A stretch of 64,000 nt of DNA from Psychromonas sp. SP041 (GCF_000470315.2 NZ_CBRF02000004.1:62001-126000), one strand, 5' to 3'; positions 17,801-27,006 are shown, counted from the stretch's first letter. Program-made: numbers and translations. Notes: generated by a model from the sequence alone, not told the origin.

Positions 17801-20800
17801 CAACAAAAGCACAACTATCTTCTGTAGCTGAGACTGCTCTGAACAATACAAACAAGTTAAATAAAACAGAATTGACCTCTGAAAATACAGTATTTACTAA
17901 TGTCAGTCATACTATTAAACAGCAAAGTCAAACCCATCAGGCTTTTTTACGTGCGCGTTTTATGGCAGAAAAACAGATTTCGAGTTTAATTAAACTACAA
18001 GCACAAGTTTCTGCTGGTGAAGTTGAGAGTAATGTAAAAGGATCTGATATCGGTTCTCAACTTTTACAGCCTCAAGCTTTACAACCTCAACATACAGATC
18101 ATCAGCAACAAGCGTCTGTCATGACTGAACCTCAAGATACGCTAAAGCCATTAGGTACAATCGCTATTCAAGGGCAGAGTGGTTATCACTATCCTGATTT
18201 ACAATTAATAGAGCAATACAACAAACCAACAAAAGTGGTGTTTGATACTGCTCAACTTGTTGAATTTGCTGAAGGGGATATTGGGAAAGTATTTGGTGAT
18301 GAATATAGTGTGATTGATACCTATAAACGTCGTGTTCGTTTACCAACGACAGATTATTTATTAGTCAGTCGCGTTACTGAGCTTGATGCGGAGACACATC
18401 AATATAAAAAAGCATCGATGTTTACAGAGTATGACATTCCATTAGATGCGCCTTTTTTAATTGATGGACAAATTCCATGGTCAGTGTCAGTTGAATCTGG
18501 ACAGTGTGACTTAATGCTGATCTCTTATATTGGCATCGACTTTCAAAACAAAGGCGAGCGGGTTTATCGATTATTAGATTGTGAATTGACTTTTTTAGAA
18601 GAGATGGCCTTTGGCGGTCAAACGCTACGTTATGAAATTCATATTGATTCTTACGCTAAAAATGGCGAGCAATTGTTGTTTTTCTTCCATTACGATTGTT
18701 ATGTTGGTGATAAAAAAGTACTGATCATGCGTAATGGCTGCGCAGGGTTCTTTGCCGATGAAGAGTTAGCTGACGGGAAAGGTGTGATCAGTACTGCAAC
18801 GGATAAAGCTCAATTAGATGCGGCTAAAAAATCAGTATTTACACCGTTAATTCACAATACACAAACACACTATAACTACCAAGATATGTTGAAGCTCGTA
18901 CAAGGTGATATCAAAGGATGTTTTGGTGATGCCTATGATCAACAAGGTCGTAATCCATCATTGAAGTTTTCATCTGAAAAATTCTTAATGATCGAACGCA
19001 TTACTAAGATTGATAGAAATGGTGGTCATTGGGGCTTAGGTATATTAGAAGGTCAAAAAGAATTAGCGCCAGAACACTGGTATTTCCCTTGTCATTTTAA
19101 AGATGATCAAGTGATGGCCGGCTCTCTCATGTCTGAAGGTTGTGGGCAAATGGCGATGTTCTTTATGTTGTGGTTAGGTATGAATGGACAGGTTAATAAT
19201 GCACGCTTTCAACCTATGGCAGGTGAAGCTCAAACGGTTCGTTGCCGAGGCCAAGTGAGACCGCAAACTAATACATTAACTTATCGAATGGAAGTCACTG
19301 ATATTGGGTTATCTCCACGTCCTTTCATTAAAGCTAATATTGATATTATTCTTGATGGTAAGGTGGTTGTTGACTTTAAAAACCTCTGTATGGAAATTAA
19401 AGAGCAAGATCAGAACAGCCCATGTCCAGTGGAATTACCCACTAACGTCATGCTGATTGATCAATCACCTGCAAATAAACAATCTCAAAGTAGCTTACTT
19501 GATGGTGATATAGAGTCATCACTTAGCGGTGAAGTGTTGAGTTTAGACACACCAGACGAACGTGGTATTAAACCTTTTGTACATGTTGACCGACCTTTGA
19601 TGCGTGTTGAGTCTGATTTGACCGCAGCGACTAACAAAGGTGTCGTGCCTATAAAGCATTTCCAAGCGCCATTAATGCAAGGACAAAATAGAACCCCTGA
19701 CAGTGTTCCGTTTACGCCGTGGCATCTATTTGAATTTGCTACTGGTGATATAAGTCAGTGTTTTGGTCCTGACTTTGATGTTTACCAAGGTCGAACACCA
19801 CCAAGAACGCCCTGTGGTGACTTGCAAGTGGTAACACAAGTCATTGATGTGCAAGGAGAGCGTATGGACTTTAAAACGCCTTCTAGCTGTATTGCTGAGT
19901 ATGTTGTACCTAAGGATGCTTGGTACTTTACTAACAACACCCATCAAGATTGGATGCCTTACTCGTTATTAATGGAAATTGCCTTACAACCAAATGGCTT
20001 TATCTCTGCTTACATGGGCACCACGTTAAAATACCCAGATAAAGATCTTTATTTCCGTAATTTAGATGGTCACGGCGAGTTAGTTAAACGTATTGATTTA
20101 CGTGGTAAAACCATTATTAATAAGTCTGTTTTATTGTCGACGAGTATGGCGGGTGGTGCGATCATTCAAAGCTTTAGTTTTGATTTGAGTGTTGACGGTG
20201 AAACTATTTACCGAGGTGGTGCGGTGTTTGGTTACTTTAGTGCTGACTCATTAACCAATCAACTTGGCATCGACAACGGTAAGGTCACCTTACCTTGGTT
20301 TGTTAACCACAAAATACCACAGGCAAAAATCAAACAAATTGATTTAACGAACAAACAACATAACCTGTTTACAGTAGACGAGAAAAAACCTGCATATCGA
20401 CTTGCTGGTGGGCAATTAAACTTCGTTGATACCGTGAGCATTGTAGAAGGTGGTGGTGACCATAAGCTCGCCTACATCTATGGTGAACGTACTATTGATG
20501 CCAGTGATTGGTTCTTCCGTTATCACTTCCATCAAGATCCGGTAATGCCTGGTTCATTAGGTGTTGAAGCTATCATTGAGCTATTACAATGTTATGCTTT
20601 GACAAATGACCTAGGGAAACAATTTAAGAACCCTCGTTTTACAACGTCGAATACAAAAGTGGCGTGGAAATACCGTGGACAAATTACACCTTTAAATAAA
20701 CAGATGAGTTTAGATATTCATCTTACAGAAATTATTACAACCGACTCAGAAGTGCGCTTAGTAGGAGACGCAAACTTATCGAAAGATGGTTTACGTATTT

Positions 20801-20841
20801 ACCAAGTGAAAGATATTGTCCTGAGTATTGTTGAAGCTTAA
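14857..20841 (+). CDS. pfaC: Omega-3 PUFA synthase subunit PfaC (KS-CLF-DH-DH)
   Basis: The 1994-residue PfaC holds a ketosynthase (1-~450), a chain-length-factor KS-like domain (~470-900) and FabA-like dehydratase/isomerase hot-dog domains (~1120-1994) that make the cis double bonds. KS residues are Cys203 (DAACASS), His338 (ECHATGT) and His375 (LGHLLTA). In the second KS the cysteine position is Glu668 within VSSEENS, as expected for a chain-length factor. The active dehydratase histidines are His1413 (CHFKDDQVMAGSL) and His1890 (YHFHQDPVMPGSL). Each is preceded by a partner hot-dog fold (FLIDGQIPWS near 1204; WMPYSLLMEIA near 1700). A Lys/Asn-rich linker occupies ~920-1110. ATG 14857 is 9 bp after pfaB and pfaD follows after 11 bp. 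Confidence 0.96.
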   Translation: MENIAVIGIANLFPGSSAPEEFWQQLLQQQDNRTPITEAELGVKPEQYLGKKGESDKYYCLYGGYIRDFHFDAAEYLLNKGSANINAQDLNQLDDLHQWSLYVTKRALQDAGYWQSERLKNCGLILGNLSFPTKQSNYLFMDLYRDVVELALQQTVHKDILLKAYAETKQVSAENALVAGYPAALLAQVNGLGANYFALDAACASSCYSVKLACDYLQTGKADMMLAGAVSAADSLFVNMGFSIFQAFPENNRHAPFDKDSQGLFAGQGAGMMLLKRHSDAINDGDNIYAVIKGGALTNDGKGEFVLSPNSKGQVLAYQEAYKDAQIDPLHVDYIECHATGTPKGDKVELSSMEQYFSQYDHKPLLGSAKSNLGHLLTAAGMPAMTKAIYALNNKVIPATINVDNAISTQQAYFSAAQIPTTTINWPENTHKPTAGVSVFGFGGSNAHLVLQAGDTPDTSNDKPLNQVDRLAIVGMDCHFGSIDNLIDYQRLLTSNQNAFKTLPKQRWQGIEQQKSVLNKVGLSNAPLGNYVSDFEIDFLRFKIPPNDQDSLIPQQLLMMKVADNALKDAKVTPGTNVAVLVAMGLELDLHQYRGRVNLHSQIQQSLLDQGIELNEQQLTELINISKQSINEPAQLNQYTSFIGNIMASRISALWDFSGPAFTVSSEENSVYKCVDIADNLLKTTDVEAVVIASVDLAGSFENISLRQRFNPVSEHASVAATPSLQTHWLVGEGAGAIVLKTNDKTNNKANIEANNKTKQSIASDKIYAHIDACLFTTNNSTLNSNETANDQLITRTLKQADITPEQVTQVEAFAVGSQHQLTNEYSTLSNHYKNAAIVSSKQTAGHCYNASGMVSLIASVLAVKNASSPHFVAINGLGMDNSIAHLILSNNNATKPIIARSDVISKPSLIKKVTLGGKSIFDSICKAQNNPLMIQIQHKFNDKFGNKLDKQLDSNTKPNFNLSNVDPMAEKMQRKATEKMPTKAQLSSVAETALNNTNKLNKTELTSENTVFTNVSHTIKQQSQTHQAFLRARFMAEKQISSLIKLQAQVSAGEVESNVKGSDIGSQLLQPQALQPQHTDHQQQASVMTEPQDTLKPLGTIAIQGQSGYHYPDLQLIEQYNKPTKVVFDTAQLVEFAEGDIGKVFGDEYSVIDTYKRRVRLPTTDYLLVSRVTELDAETHQYKKASMFTEYDIPLDAPFLIDGQIPWSVSVESGQCDLMLISYIGIDFQNKGERVYRLLDCELTFLEEMAFGGQTLRYEIHIDSYAKNGEQLLFFFHYDCYVGDKKVLIMRNGCAGFFADEELADGKGVISTATDKAQLDAAKKSVFTPLIHNTQTHYNYQDMLKLVQGDIKGCFGDAYDQQGRNPSLKFSSEKFLMIERITKIDRNGGHWGLGILEGQKELAPEHWYFPCHFKDDQVMAGSLMSEGCGQMAMFFMLWLGMNGQVNNARFQPMAGEAQTVRCRGQVRPQTNTLTYRMEVTDIGLSPRPFIKANIDIILDGKVVVDFKNLCMEIKEQDQNSPCPVELPTNVMLIDQSPANKQSQSSLLDGDIESSLSGEVLSLDTPDERGIKPFVHVDRPLMRVESDLTAATNKGVVPIKHFQAPLMQGQNRTPDSVPFTPWHLFEFATGDISQCFGPDFDVYQGRTPPRTPCGDLQVVTQVIDVQGERMDFKTPSSCIAEYVVPKDAWYFTNNTHQDWMPYSLLMEIALQPNGFISAYMGTTLKYPDKDLYFRNLDGHGELVKRIDLRGKTIINKSVLLSTSMAGGAIIQSFSFDLSVDGETIYRGGAVFGYFSADSLTNQLGIDNGKVTLPWFVNHKIPQAKIKQIDLTNKQHNLFTVDEKKPAYRLAGGQLNFVDTVSIVEGGGDHKLAYIYGERTIDASDWFFRYHFHQDPVMPGSLGVEAIIELLQCYALTNDLGKQFKNPRFTTSNTKVAWKYRGQITPLNKQMSLDIHLTEIITTDSEVRLVGDANLSKDGLRIYQVKDIVLSIVEA

Positions 20842-20852
20842 AGAGAAAAATA

Positions 20853-22499
20853 ATGACGCAAGCAGTGAATAAAACGCCATTGATCAGCATTAATAAAGCG
20901 AATGTAGATTGGAACTGGTCTGTTAAAGAAGCGAACTTAAAAAAAGATGCAATAAGTTTAAAGGAAGCATTGTTAGCGATAGATAAACCGCTCTATTTTG
21001 CTAAATTACAAGATGATATTGCGGTATGTCATGAGCTTTCGAACACCAACAATGATGCGCAGGCACAAAGCTCAGTCATTGCTTTTGCACAAGCGATTAA
21101 AGCAGAAGAATTAGGCAGTGAAGCCTTTAAAAAGGCACACAACGTAAAATATGCTTACCATGGTGGTGCAATGGCAAATGGTATTGCTTCCGTTGAATTG
21201 GTTATTGCCTTAGGCCAAGCGGGTTTCTTATGTTCATTTGGTGCAGCAGGGCTAATTCCTGATGTCATTGAAGACTCTATTAAACGCATTCAAGCAGCAT
21301 TACCTCACGGTCCATTTGCGGTGAATTTAATTCATGCACCAAGTGAAGAAGCATTAGAATCAGGTGCCGTTGAACGTTTCTTAAAGTTAGGAGTAAACAC
21401 TGTTGAAGCATCGGCTTTTTTAGCTTTAACTGAACATATTGTGCATTACCGTGTTGCAGGGCTGTCACAAAATGCAGACGGCAGTATTAATATTAATAAC
21501 AAAGTGATTGCCAAAATATCACGTACTGAAGTGGCTGAGAAGTTCATGTCACCAGCACCACAAAAGTTTCTGGATAAGCTATTAGCAGCAGGAAAAATAA
21601 CAGCATTACAAGCTGAGCTCGCGCTAAAAGTGCCGATGGCGGACGATATTACTGCAGAAGCTGATTCTGGTGGGCACACGGATAACCGTCCATTTCTAAC
21701 GTTACTGCCGACTATTATTAAACAGCGAGATCAAATTCAAGCTAAATATAACTATATGGTGCCGCTACGTGTTGGTGCGGGTGGCGGTATTGGAACACCT
21801 GAGTCTGCACTCGCCGCCTACAATATGGGAGCAGCTTATATCGTATTAGGTTCGGTGAACCAAGCTTGTGTAGAAGCAGGGGCGTCAGAGCACACTAGAA
21901 AATTATTAGCCAATGTTGAAATGGCGGATGTCACCATGGCACCTGCTGCTGATATGTTTGAAATGGGTGTTAAATTACAAGTGGTAAAACGTGGCTCTAT
22001 GTTTGCTATGCGAGCGAATAAGCTTTATGAATTATATAGTAACTATGCAAGTATCGAAGACATCCCAGCACTTGAGCGTGAAAAAATAGAAAAACAAATA
22101 TTCCGTCAAAATTTAGATCAGGTTTGGGAAATAACCAAAGCATTTTTCCATGAGCGAGATTCGGACATGCTGGCAAGAGCAATTAACGACCCTAAACGTA
22201 AAATGGCGCTGATATTCCGTTGGTATTTAGGCCTATCATCACGTTGGTCAAATATTGGCGAAAAAGGACGTGAAATGGATTATCAAATATGGGCTGGCCC
22301 GAGTCTAGGTGCGTTTAATAGTTGGGTAAAAGAGTCTTATTTATCTGATTATGAGCAGCGTAAAGCGGTTGATATTGCTTTACACTTGTTAACCGGTGCT
22401 GCCTATTTAGCACGAATAAACCAACTCAGCTACCAAGGTGTTTCAGTCCATAGTAGCTTATTAAATTATCAACCTGAGCATTCGTTCGTAACACAATAA
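20853..22499 (+). CDS. pfaD: Omega-3 PUFA synthase enoyl reductase PfaD
   Basis: PfaD is the FMN-dependent trans-acting enoyl reductase of the PUFA synthase, related to 2-nitropropane dioxygenase/FabK TIM barrels. The 548-residue length is normal. Diagnostic stretches are SGGHTDNRPF, the glycine-rich phosphate-binding segment GAGGGIGTPESALAAYNMGA, and a C-terminal half ending in the PfaD-type LLTGAAYLARINQLS region. ATG 20853 follows AAAGAGAAAA 11 bp after pfaC, so it is in the same operon. A DUF2132 gene starts 30 bp downstream on the same strand and may be read through. Confidence 0.96.
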   Translation: MTQAVNKTPLISINKANVDWNWSVKEANLKKDAISLKEALLAIDKPLYFAKLQDDIAVCHELSNTNNDAQAQSSVIAFAQAIKAEELGSEAFKKAHNVKYAYHGGAMANGIASVELVIALGQAGFLCSFGAAGLIPDVIEDSIKRIQAALPHGPFAVNLIHAPSEEALESGAVERFLKLGVNTVEASAFLALTEHIVHYRVAGLSQNADGSININNKVIAKISRTEVAEKFMSPAPQKFLDKLLAAGKITALQAELALKVPMADDITAEADSGGHTDNRPFLTLLPTIIKQRDQIQAKYNYMVPLRVGAGGGIGTPESALAAYNMGAAYIVLGSVNQACVEAGASEHTRKLLANVEMADVTMAPAADMFEMGVKLQVVKRGSMFAMRANKLYELYSNYASIEDIPALEREKIEKQIFRQNLDQVWEITKAFFHERDSDMLARAINDPKRKMALIFRWYLGLSSRWSNIGEKGREMDYQIWAGPSLGAFNSWVKESYLSDYEQRKAVDIALHLLTGAAYLARINQLSYQGVSVHSSLLNYQPEHSFVTQ

Positions 22500-22529
22500 A
22501 GTACGATCCAATTATTAATAAGGCATTAA

Positions 22530-22955
22530 ATGACCGTTAAAAAACAAAACAATCCATTATTTGGTTTGAAGCTTGAAGTGTTACTGACTGAACTATCAGA
22601 CCATTATACTTGGCCTGGTTTAAGTGAAGCGCTTTGTATTGATCGCTTTAATTTTCATACTGGGATGAAATCAACGTCTAAATTTTTACGCAATAACCAA
22701 TGGGCTCGTGAAAAAGTAGAGGTGTTTTATTTATATGAATTTAAAGCGTACCCATATCCTGAGCCTAAGTTTTTAGCCAAACCGCCAAGAGATCGTAACA
22801 TTCCGGAAGATCAATTGCCTAGAGAACCTAATGCGATTACTGATGCATTAATCGATCGTGTTGATATCGCATGTAAATACCGTATTTATGACAAAGTAAG
22901 TACGATTAAAGAAGAGCCAGTTTATGACCCAAGTAATCCTTGGGGCGTTAAATAA
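22530..22955 (+). CDS. DUF2132 (VF530-type) small DNA-binding-like protein, paralogue 1
   Basis: The 141-residue protein starts NNPLFGLKLEVLLTELSDHY, and residues ~6-70 match the VF530/DUF2132 fold (NPLHG, LTEL, KFLRxxxWAREKVE). The C-terminal half is Pro- and charge-rich and ends YDPSNPWG. The family was named from Vibrio fischeri VF530, for which DNA binding has been suggested; the function is not established. A paralogue with the same ending lies at 26385. An AAGG ribosome site precedes the ATG. It is only 30 bp from pfaD, so it may be co-transcribed, but nothing links it to lipid synthesis. Confidence 0.75.
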   Translation: MTVKKQNNPLFGLKLEVLLTELSDHYTWPGLSEALCIDRFNFHTGMKSTSKFLRNNQWAREKVEVFYLYEFKAYPYPEPKFLAKPPRDRNIPEDQLPREPNAITDALIDRVDIACKYRIYDKVSTIKEEPVYDPSNPWGVK

Positions 22956-23014
22956 AACAGCTTATTAAGCTTGTATATATGCATTAGCGTTAGCGTTAGA
23001 AAAAGGAATAGAAA

Positions 23015-23479
23015 ATGTTTGCTTGGGAAGTTAAGTTTTTTTCAGAGCTATCGGCTTTACGGTTATATCAAGTCTTAAAATTACGACAAGATATATTTGT
23101 ACTAGAGCAAACGTGCTTTTATTCAGATATGGATAATCTAGATCAAAAATCAATTCATGTTCTACTCATATCAGAAGAAGATGATGACGTAGTCGCTTAT
23201 TGCCGAATTTTACCCGCTGGTTTGTCTGATCCTGATGTTGCTATAGGCCGAGTTGTTGTTGCTGAAAATTCACGTAATCAAGGTTTAGCTAAAAAGTTAA
23301 TGAACAAAACAATCGAGTTTATTAATGAAGAGATGCAAGTGCCTGTTATTAAAGTTTCAGCACAATCCCATTTACAAGCCTTTTATCAATCACTTGGGTT
23401 TGTTGCTACTTCTGAGCCTTATGATGAAGATGACATTGAGCATATTGATATGCTATTGACAAATACAACGTTAAATTAA
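23015..23479 (+). CDS. ElaA-like GNAT acetyltransferase
   Basis: This 154-residue protein has the GNAT fold in the ElaA arrangement: N-terminal LSALRLYQVLKLRQDIFVLEQ, a central AYCRILPAG strand, then the acetyl-CoA binding segment IGRVVVAENSRNQGLAKKLM with the RxxGxA-type loop, and a C-terminal FYQSLGFV. ElaA proteins are small cytoplasmic N-acyltransferases whose physiological substrate is unknown. ATG 23015 follows AAAAAGGAA at suitable spacing. A hairpin with a T-rich tail begins at the stop codon, so it probably ends a short transcription unit. Confidence 0.85.
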   Translation: MFAWEVKFFSELSALRLYQVLKLRQDIFVLEQTCFYSDMDNLDQKSIHVLLISEEDDDVVAYCRILPAGLSDPDVAIGRVVVAENSRNQGLAKKLMNKTIEFINEEMQVPVIKVSAQSHLQAFYQSLGFVATSEPYDEDDIEHIDMLLTNTTLN

Positions 23480-23513
23480 CACTTATAAATATAGATTATG
23501 AGTGTATTTTATT
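23479..23513 (+). terminator. Probable terminator after the ElaA-like gene
   Basis: Stem ACACTTATAA (23479-23488) pairs with TTATGAGTGT (23496-23505), with one G-T pair and a 7-base loop, followed by ATTTTATT. The stem starts at the last base of the stop codon. Confidence 0.6.
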
Positions 23514-23557
23514 ACTTGTTTGATGTCCGTTTTATCTATTGTTAAGGTGAGTTTATA

Positions 23558-26254
23558 TTGATCAACTTGGATATAATTTCTTATTACAAAGATTGTTATA
23601 AAGAAGATAGTGCAGATCTTAATCTTTGGAACGTCAATAAGTTAAAGAAGGAAGATCGCTTTCTATTGCAAGGCCAAGATGATCTTGCGAATGATTTTCT
23701 TCCTCGGCTACCTATCCCAGCTGATTTTGCTGAAAAAATGATTAACCGTGTTGAAATATATCAGCGAGAACGAGTGTTGCTTTATGTTAACTTTATGGTG
23801 GTTGGCACAATAGAGATTAAAGGAGAAAATAAGAAGATTGTTTCTCCTTTATTATTTAATGAAGCAGAAATAGAAAAAGATGGAGATGATTATTATTTTT
23901 CAGTTAGTCAAAAAACGCCTGAAATTAATGAGTCATTAACCCAAATTTTAATGCCTGAAAATAATAACCAACCAAATTCAACCTCTGTCAACAACCTTCA
24001 ATCACCTGAAATATGGACTGCTTGGCTTAAAGATAGCCCATTACAATTAGATTTTTTTCCATTACTTCAATTTCCGAAACTGGTTAATTCCTCTGCTATA
24101 AAAGAAGCGTTAACAGGTAATACTCTTAAATTATTACCCATTTCAATGTTGGTGTTTGTCGAAAGATCAACAAGTAGTAGAGGAGTCGTTCATGAACTGG
24201 AAGAAATTATTGAATCTCAGTCATTGTCTAGGCCGCTTATTAGTTTAATTGAATCAACTAAAAATAATATATCTAATACGCCTGTTAAGTATGACTACCT
24301 TCCTGGCTTACTTTCAACACCTCAAAAGAAAATTATATCAATTGCTGCTAATGCTGACCTAGGTTGTGCTTATGGTCCACCCGGTACGGGTAAGAGTTAT
24401 ACCATTGCCGCTATTGCTGCAGAGCATATGGCAAGAGGTCAATCCGTCTTAATTGTTGCTAATAACGACACCGCATTAAATGTGATAGCAGAAAAATTAG
24501 GGGATGACTTTTCTTTAAATGACATTTCATTACAAGCAGGACAAAAAGAGTTTTTAAAGAAATTAAAAGATTATATTGCTGGTTTATTAACAGGTTACCT
24601 ATCTGAAGAATCAATAAAAGACCCACATTCCTGCGAATTAGAACTTCAAACGCTCAATGCATCCTTAGCATTATTGGAAAATCGATTTGTTAAGTTCTGC
24701 CATAAAGCAATCATCAGAGGACAGCGCTTAAGAAAAGTAGAACAAAAAAATACACAGTGGATGAAACGTTTTTATTTAGCGATTGCTAGTAGGGGGATGA
24801 AAGAGTTAAAACTACATTGGGATGCTTTAAATGAGATCAATGCTCAACTCATTCAACGGGAAACATTAGCGGGCGATTATCTTAGTGCATTAAAAAATAA
24901 AAATTTATATGAGTTTGTTTCTAAAAAACGAAAATCATTGCAAGCATTTAATAAAGCGATTCGTAGTCGAACCTCTAAACGACAGTTTGAATTATTTGCA
25001 GATATTGAATTTTCAGCTCTTTTATCAGCGTTTCCTATCTGGCTTGTTAGCCTTAATACTTTATACCGAGTATTGCCTTTAGAGTCAGAAATGTTTGATC
25101 TAGTGATTATTGATGAAGCAACACAATGTAATATTAGTAGCTGTATACCTGCGCTATATCGCGCTAAACGTGCAATGATTATTGGTGATACTAAGCAGCT
25201 AAGACATTATTCATTTTTATCTAAAAAGAAAGAAGCAAAGTTAATGTCTAAACATAACTTAACGACTACGAATCGTAGTGTGGTTAGTTATCGAGATAAT
25301 TCAATATTAGACTTAACCTTAGATGCAGTGAATAGTGACAAACAGTTAGGTTTCCTTGATGAACATTTCAGAAGTAAACCTGAGCTTATTCATTTTAGTA
25401 ATCGATATTTTTATCAAAACAGACTGAAAATAATGCAGCATCGACCGAGTACCAATAGCGGTCATTTACTTGTTCATCGGGTAAATGGGATACGTGACAA
25501 ACTTGGTATTAATCATATTGAAGCCACTGCAATAACAAACACAATTCAAACCATCATAAGTGACAGTGTTAAGACAGGAATAAAACAAAGTATTGGTGTT
25601 ATTTCGCCCTTTAGGAATCAAGCAGATCATATTTCGAAACAAATTGAGATTCATTTTAAGCAATCTGACATCATTAAATATAAAATTCGAGCTGCCACTC
25701 CTTATGGTTTTCAAGGTGAAGAAAGGGATATTATGCTTATTTCTTTTAACGTTGATAATGACTCGAAAAGAGCTGCTGCTTATTTGAATAAAGCAGATGT
25801 GTTTAATGTCAGTATTACCCGAGCAAGACAAAAACAATTATTGTTCATTTCTATAGATGAAAAAATATTACCTGGAAATAATTTATTAAGATGTTACTTG
25901 AACTCGATTGATGAATTTCAAGCTAATCACTTAATCACATCAGAAATAGATAATTTTCAGCGCGCCGTAATGTCATCACTTGACAGTGTTAATATAAAAA
26001 CGTGGCCTGGTTATTCAGTGGCTGGGGTTGAAATAGATATTTTATGTTGTGTTGAAGGGCAATATTTGGCTATCGACTTAATTGGCTATCCAGGACCATG
26101 GGTTGATTTCTTTGAGTTTAATACTTATAAATTGTTTAAAAGGGTAGGTATTGATGTGTTACCTATTAGTTATGGATTATGGGTTGTCGATAAACAAGCA
26201 TGTATTAACGAAATTATTAAAAAATTAAAGGGTGATTCCTTAGTAAAAATATAA
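23558..26254 (+). CDS. SF1 (Upf1/AAA_11-AAA_12 type) helicase with C-terminal nuclease-like domain
   Basis: This 898-residue protein starts at TTG 23558, with AAGGTGAG at 23544-23551 as ribosome site. All main SF1B helicase motifs are visible: Walker A GPPGTGKS at 273-280, motif II DEAT at 519-522, motif III GDTKQLRHY, then LDEHFRSKPEL, GVISPFRNQAD, YGFQGEERDIMLI and VSITRARQKQL. The C-terminal ~100 residues have a VEIDILC strand, then LAIDLIGYPG, then a helix and LPISY. This resembles the REase/Vsr-like tails of large SF1 helicases, though the D-ExK pattern is not clean. It is a nucleic-acid helicase, possibly in repair or stand-alone defence. The biological role is unknown, and no partner gene is obvious beyond the two DUF2132 paralogues around it. 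Confidence 0.82.
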   Translation: MINLDIISYYKDCYKEDSADLNLWNVNKLKKEDRFLLQGQDDLANDFLPRLPIPADFAEKMINRVEIYQRERVLLYVNFMVVGTIEIKGENKKIVSPLLFNEAEIEKDGDDYYFSVSQKTPEINESLTQILMPENNNQPNSTSVNNLQSPEIWTAWLKDSPLQLDFFPLLQFPKLVNSSAIKEALTGNTLKLLPISMLVFVERSTSSRGVVHELEEIIESQSLSRPLISLIESTKNNISNTPVKYDYLPGLLSTPQKKIISIAANADLGCAYGPPGTGKSYTIAAIAAEHMARGQSVLIVANNDTALNVIAEKLGDDFSLNDISLQAGQKEFLKKLKDYIAGLLTGYLSEESIKDPHSCELELQTLNASLALLENRFVKFCHKAIIRGQRLRKVEQKNTQWMKRFYLAIASRGMKELKLHWDALNEINAQLIQRETLAGDYLSALKNKNLYEFVSKKRKSLQAFNKAIRSRTSKRQFELFADIEFSALLSAFPIWLVSLNTLYRVLPLESEMFDLVIIDEATQCNISSCIPALYRAKRAMIIGDTKQLRHYSFLSKKKEAKLMSKHNLTTTNRSVVSYRDNSILDLTLDAVNSDKQLGFLDEHFRSKPELIHFSNRYFYQNRLKIMQHRPSTNSGHLLVHRVNGIRDKLGINHIEATAITNTIQTIISDSVKTGIKQSIGVISPFRNQADHISKQIEIHFKQSDIIKYKIRAATPYGFQGEERDIMLISFNVDNDSKRAAAYLNKADVFNVSITRARQKQLLFISIDEKILPGNNLLRCYLNSIDEFQANHLITSEIDNFQRAVMSSLDSVNIKTWPGYSVAGVEIDILCCVEGQYLAIDLIGYPGPWVDFFEFNTYKLFKRVGIDVLPISYGLWVVDKQACINEIIKKLKGDSLVKI

Positions 26255-26384
26255 ATATTATAATCATTATTATTAGCCATATTTCAAAACCAATAATAAT
26301 ATTTGAAGCTTTAACTGCTACTCATGCTTCAGTTTATGTATATAATGTACTACAAAAATTTAATGTTTAGCTTTAGGAATATAA

Positions 26385-26900
26385 ATGTCTGTTGAATTAC
26401 AACAAAACAACCCACTTCATGGTTTAAAAACTGAAACTTTATTGACTGAATTAGTCGAGCATTATGGTTGGAAAATTTTATTTGCTGCAACGCGCTTCAA
26501 GTGTTTTGACATCAATCCAACGATTAAAGGTAGTTTAAAGTTTTTGCAAAAAACAGAATGGGCTCGCTTAAAGTTAGAGAGCTTTTATTTATATCGTTTT
26601 AAACGTATGCCAAAGCCTAATGAAGTCGAGTTTCACTTAGACCCTAGAGAGCGTGGCTTTGAACATGGTATTGTGCCGTTATCTCCAATGAAGTTAACCA
26701 TTGAGTCTATTGAACTGTCTCAAGCTAAAGCCGCATCTGCATTCCAAGAACGTGAAAATGATAAACGACAAAGTCGTCATCGTCATTCAGAGGAGCGTGG
26801 TCAAGGCAGCAAGCACCCAATGCGTGATAATAAAGTAAATACTAATAAACCAGAAAAAGATGAACCTAAATACGACCCAAGCAATCCTTGGAATACTTAG
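26385..26900 (+). CDS. DUF2132 (VF530-type) protein, paralogue 2
   Basis: This 171-residue paralogue of the protein at 22530 begins NNPLHGLKTETLLTELVEHY and has KFLQKTEWARLKLESFYLY, the DUF2132 core (residues ~7-73). It has a longer, highly charged His/Arg/Glu-rich linker (~118-150) and ends YDPSNPWNT, like its paralogue. The basic linker would suit nucleic-acid binding; that is inference. ATG 26385 has a TTTAGGAA ribosome site. A strong bidirectional terminator follows. Confidence 0.75.
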   Translation: MSVELQQNNPLHGLKTETLLTELVEHYGWKILFAATRFKCFDINPTIKGSLKFLQKTEWARLKLESFYLYRFKRMPKPNEVEFHLDPRERGFEHGIVPLSPMKLTIESIELSQAKAASAFQERENDKRQSRHRHSEERGQGSKHPMRDNKVNTNKPEKDEPKYDPSNPWNT

Positions 26901-26966
26901 TATTAATACGTTACTTCTACCGCTGACTTGGTTTGGTTATACTAATTAAAGTAAGTAGATTGACAT

Positions 26967-27006
26967 AAAAAAGGGAACGCTAATTAATGTTAGCGTTCCC
27001 TTTTTT
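26967..27006. terminator. Strong bidirectional terminator
   Basis: A perfect 11-bp stem GGGAACGCTAA (26973-26983) pairs with TTAGCGTTCCC (26990-27000) around a 6-base loop. A-run before and T-run after let it end both the DUF2132 transcript (+) and transcripts on the minus strand. Confidence 0.9.
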
